A stretch of DNA of 6,578 nt from Verrucomicrobiota bacterium (GTDB taxonomy: Bacteria; Verrucomicrobiota; Verrucomicrobiia; Chthoniobacterales; UBA10450): the NCBI GenBank assembly GCA_003218615.1, contig QHOD01000108.1, positions 1-6,578 on the forward strand. Direction: 5' to 3'. Position numbers and translations under genes: made by a program. Shown here piece after piece: positions 5,806-6,578 of the stretch (the first letter of the stretch is position 1; each line of letters opens with the position of its first letter). The notes under the pieces were generated by a model, which saw only the letters and a list, made by a program, of their open reading frames with translations, was not told where the DNA came from and ran no database searches.

Positions 5806-6455
5806 AGTCCAAGCAATGCAAGCATGCGGCCGGTTTTGCCTTTTTCGGCGCGATAGGAGTAGTAACGGTCCAAATCGCAAGCAGTGCATATGCTTGAGTC
5901 GTGAATTTCTTTCACGCCGAGCGTGCGACATTGCCGGGCAATTTCGGCCGCGAAATCGACTTCGTAATGTGGCGGGCGAATACAAGGACTGAGTTGCACC
6001 ATCATGTTCGCGGGATCAGAGCCGAAGTGATCAATCATTTGCGTAATCGCGTTGCGGACCACGCCCAGCCCGGTGCCTTTGCGTCCGGAATGCACGAGAC
6101 CGATGGCGGGTGTTTTTGGATCGACAATGTAAATAGCGCAGCAGTCGGCAACGTAGATTCCCAGCGCGACACCGCGTTGATTCGTGATGATGCCATCGCG
6201 GCCGGGAAATTCTTTGTCAGTTTTTAATGACGTATCTACAACTGCGATTTTGTTTCCGTGAACTTGTTGCGCGGTGGCTAGCGGCCAATCGCCGACTCCG
6301 ATTGCCTTGCGAATTTCGCGATGCGCGGAATCGAGACGCTTTAATACCTCCGGTTTATCATTCGAAACATCGATGCCGGGAATTCTTTGCGTAAAAACGT
6401 GGCGACAAATTTCGACCGTGCTGAGCGCGGGAAATTGCTCGAATGGAAGCTGCAT
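5799..6455 (-). CDS. pgeF: Peptidoglycan editing factor PgeF / YfiH (DUF152) family protein
   Basis: Member of the multicopper-polyphenol-oxidase-like (laccase) domain family. Members are reported as purine nucleoside phosphorylase/adenosine deaminase-type enzymes and, in E. coli (YfiH), as a factor that keeps L-Ala at position 1 of the peptidoglycan stem. It has 218 residues, slightly shorter than the usual 240-260. Visible are RHVFTQR near the N-terminus, TAQQVHGNKI with His66, DGIITNQRGVALGIYVADC with Cys105, GLVHSGRKGTG with His122, and the C-terminal RAEKGKTGRMLALLGL. The His-Cys-His zinc triad is therefore present. Several positions differ from the common form: VHSGRKG where AHAGWRG is usual, ADCCAIYIVDP where ADCxPI is usual, and SPCIRPPHYEVD where GPxIGxxxYEV is usual. 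ATG 6455 has an AGG 8 bases upstream. It is convergent with lpxA, and its stop lies in the shared repeat arm. Confidence 0.92.
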   Translation of the reverse strand: MQLPFEQFPALSTVEICRHVFTQRIPGIDVSNDKPEVLKRLDSAHREIRKAIGVGDWPLATAQQVHGNKIAVVDTSLKTDKEFPGRDGIITNQRGVALGIYVADCCAIYIVDPKTPAIGLVHSGRKGTGLGVVRNAITQMIDHFGSDPANMMVQLSPCIRPPHYEVDFAAEIARQCRTLGVKEIHDSSICTACDLDRYYSYRAEKGKTGRMLALLGLL

Positions 6456-6467
6456 CGCTTAAACCTG

Positions 6468-6567
6468 AAATCCCGAATCCCAAAAAAAATCCAAATCACC
6501 AAATCTCAGAAAGGAGTCAACGCGAGTTTTGACCTGGGATTTGAGAATTGTTTGGGACTTGGGATTT
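6468..6567. repeat. Degenerate inverted repeat upstream of pgeF
   Basis: AAATCCCGAATCCCAAA (6468-6484) pairs with TTTGGGACTTGGGATTT (6551-6567) at 15 of 17 positions. Between them lie further GGGATTT/AAATC-like words and a small GTCAA...TTGAC stem (about 6516-6533). The region 6456-6578 holds no credible ORF and must contain the pgeF promoter if pgeF is not co-transcribed with a gene beyond the window. It looks like another dispersed intergenic element, of a different family from the others here. Confidence 0.6.
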
Positions 6568-6578
6568 ACTTCGAATAC

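Noticed and set aside
6511..6516. AAGGAG on the + strand as a ribosome binding site
   Set aside because: No start codon with an open frame follows at a usable distance.
6480..6578. Promoter for pgeF: TTGACT on the minus strand near 6515-6520
   Set aside because: No acceptable -10 box at 16-18 bases and the region is itself repeat-like; promoter consensus for this organism is unknown.
1..6578. CRISPR array, tRNA/rRNA genes, prophage, toxin-antitoxin or defence genes
   Set aside because: No regularly spaced direct repeats, RNA-gene landmarks or such proteins were seen on either strand; the window is housekeeping genes plus dispersed repeats.

Overview
This window looks like a housekeeping stretch of a Gram-negative bacterial chromosome. 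The guess at origin is Verrucomicrobiota, possibly a soil Chthoniobacterales/Spartobacteria-type genome. It rests on the SdhB subtype shared with Bacteroidota and Verrucomicrobiota, the presence of lipid A (lpxA) and MEP-pathway (ispE) genes, weak Shine-Dalgarno signals, and the dispersed palindromic repeats between genes. All of this is inference from remembered family features; no database was searched.

Layout, left to right: the 3' two-thirds of a succinate dehydrogenase/fumarate reductase iron-sulfur subunit gene (+); ispE on the opposite strand, convergent with it; then, divergent from ispE, a run of five + strand genes: pyrF (OMP decarboxylase), a lipoate ligase/octanoyltransferase-family gene, a long-chain polyprenyl diphosphate synthase, radC, and lpxA, which overlaps radC by 4 bases. 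A pgeF/yfiH-type (DUF152) gene on the minus strand converges on lpxA. The last ~120 bases are non-coding.

The genes serve unrelated core functions: respiration/TCA (sdhB), isoprenoid precursor and polyprenyl chain synthesis (ispE, polyprenyl synthase), pyrimidine synthesis (pyrF), lipoylation, outer-membrane lipid A (lpxA) and possibly cell-wall-linked purine or muropeptide housekeeping (pgeF). No defence, secretion, phage or biosynthetic-cluster system is visible, no transposase, and no tRNA or rRNA.

The notable signal is between the genes. Every intergenic gap longer than about 35 bases holds an inverted-repeat element. Two copies of one family (arms beginning GTCAT and ending ATGAC) lie in opposite orientation on either side of pyrF. 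One of these carries a nested ~31-base hairpin unit, and the other is read in frame with the lipoate-ligase gene, so it confuses the start of that gene. Two further elements share a TGTAG edge followed by an 8-bp stem with a TGT loop. One of them supplies the TAG stop codons of both lpxA and pgeF. A fifth, AT-richer inverted repeat sits upstream of pgeF.
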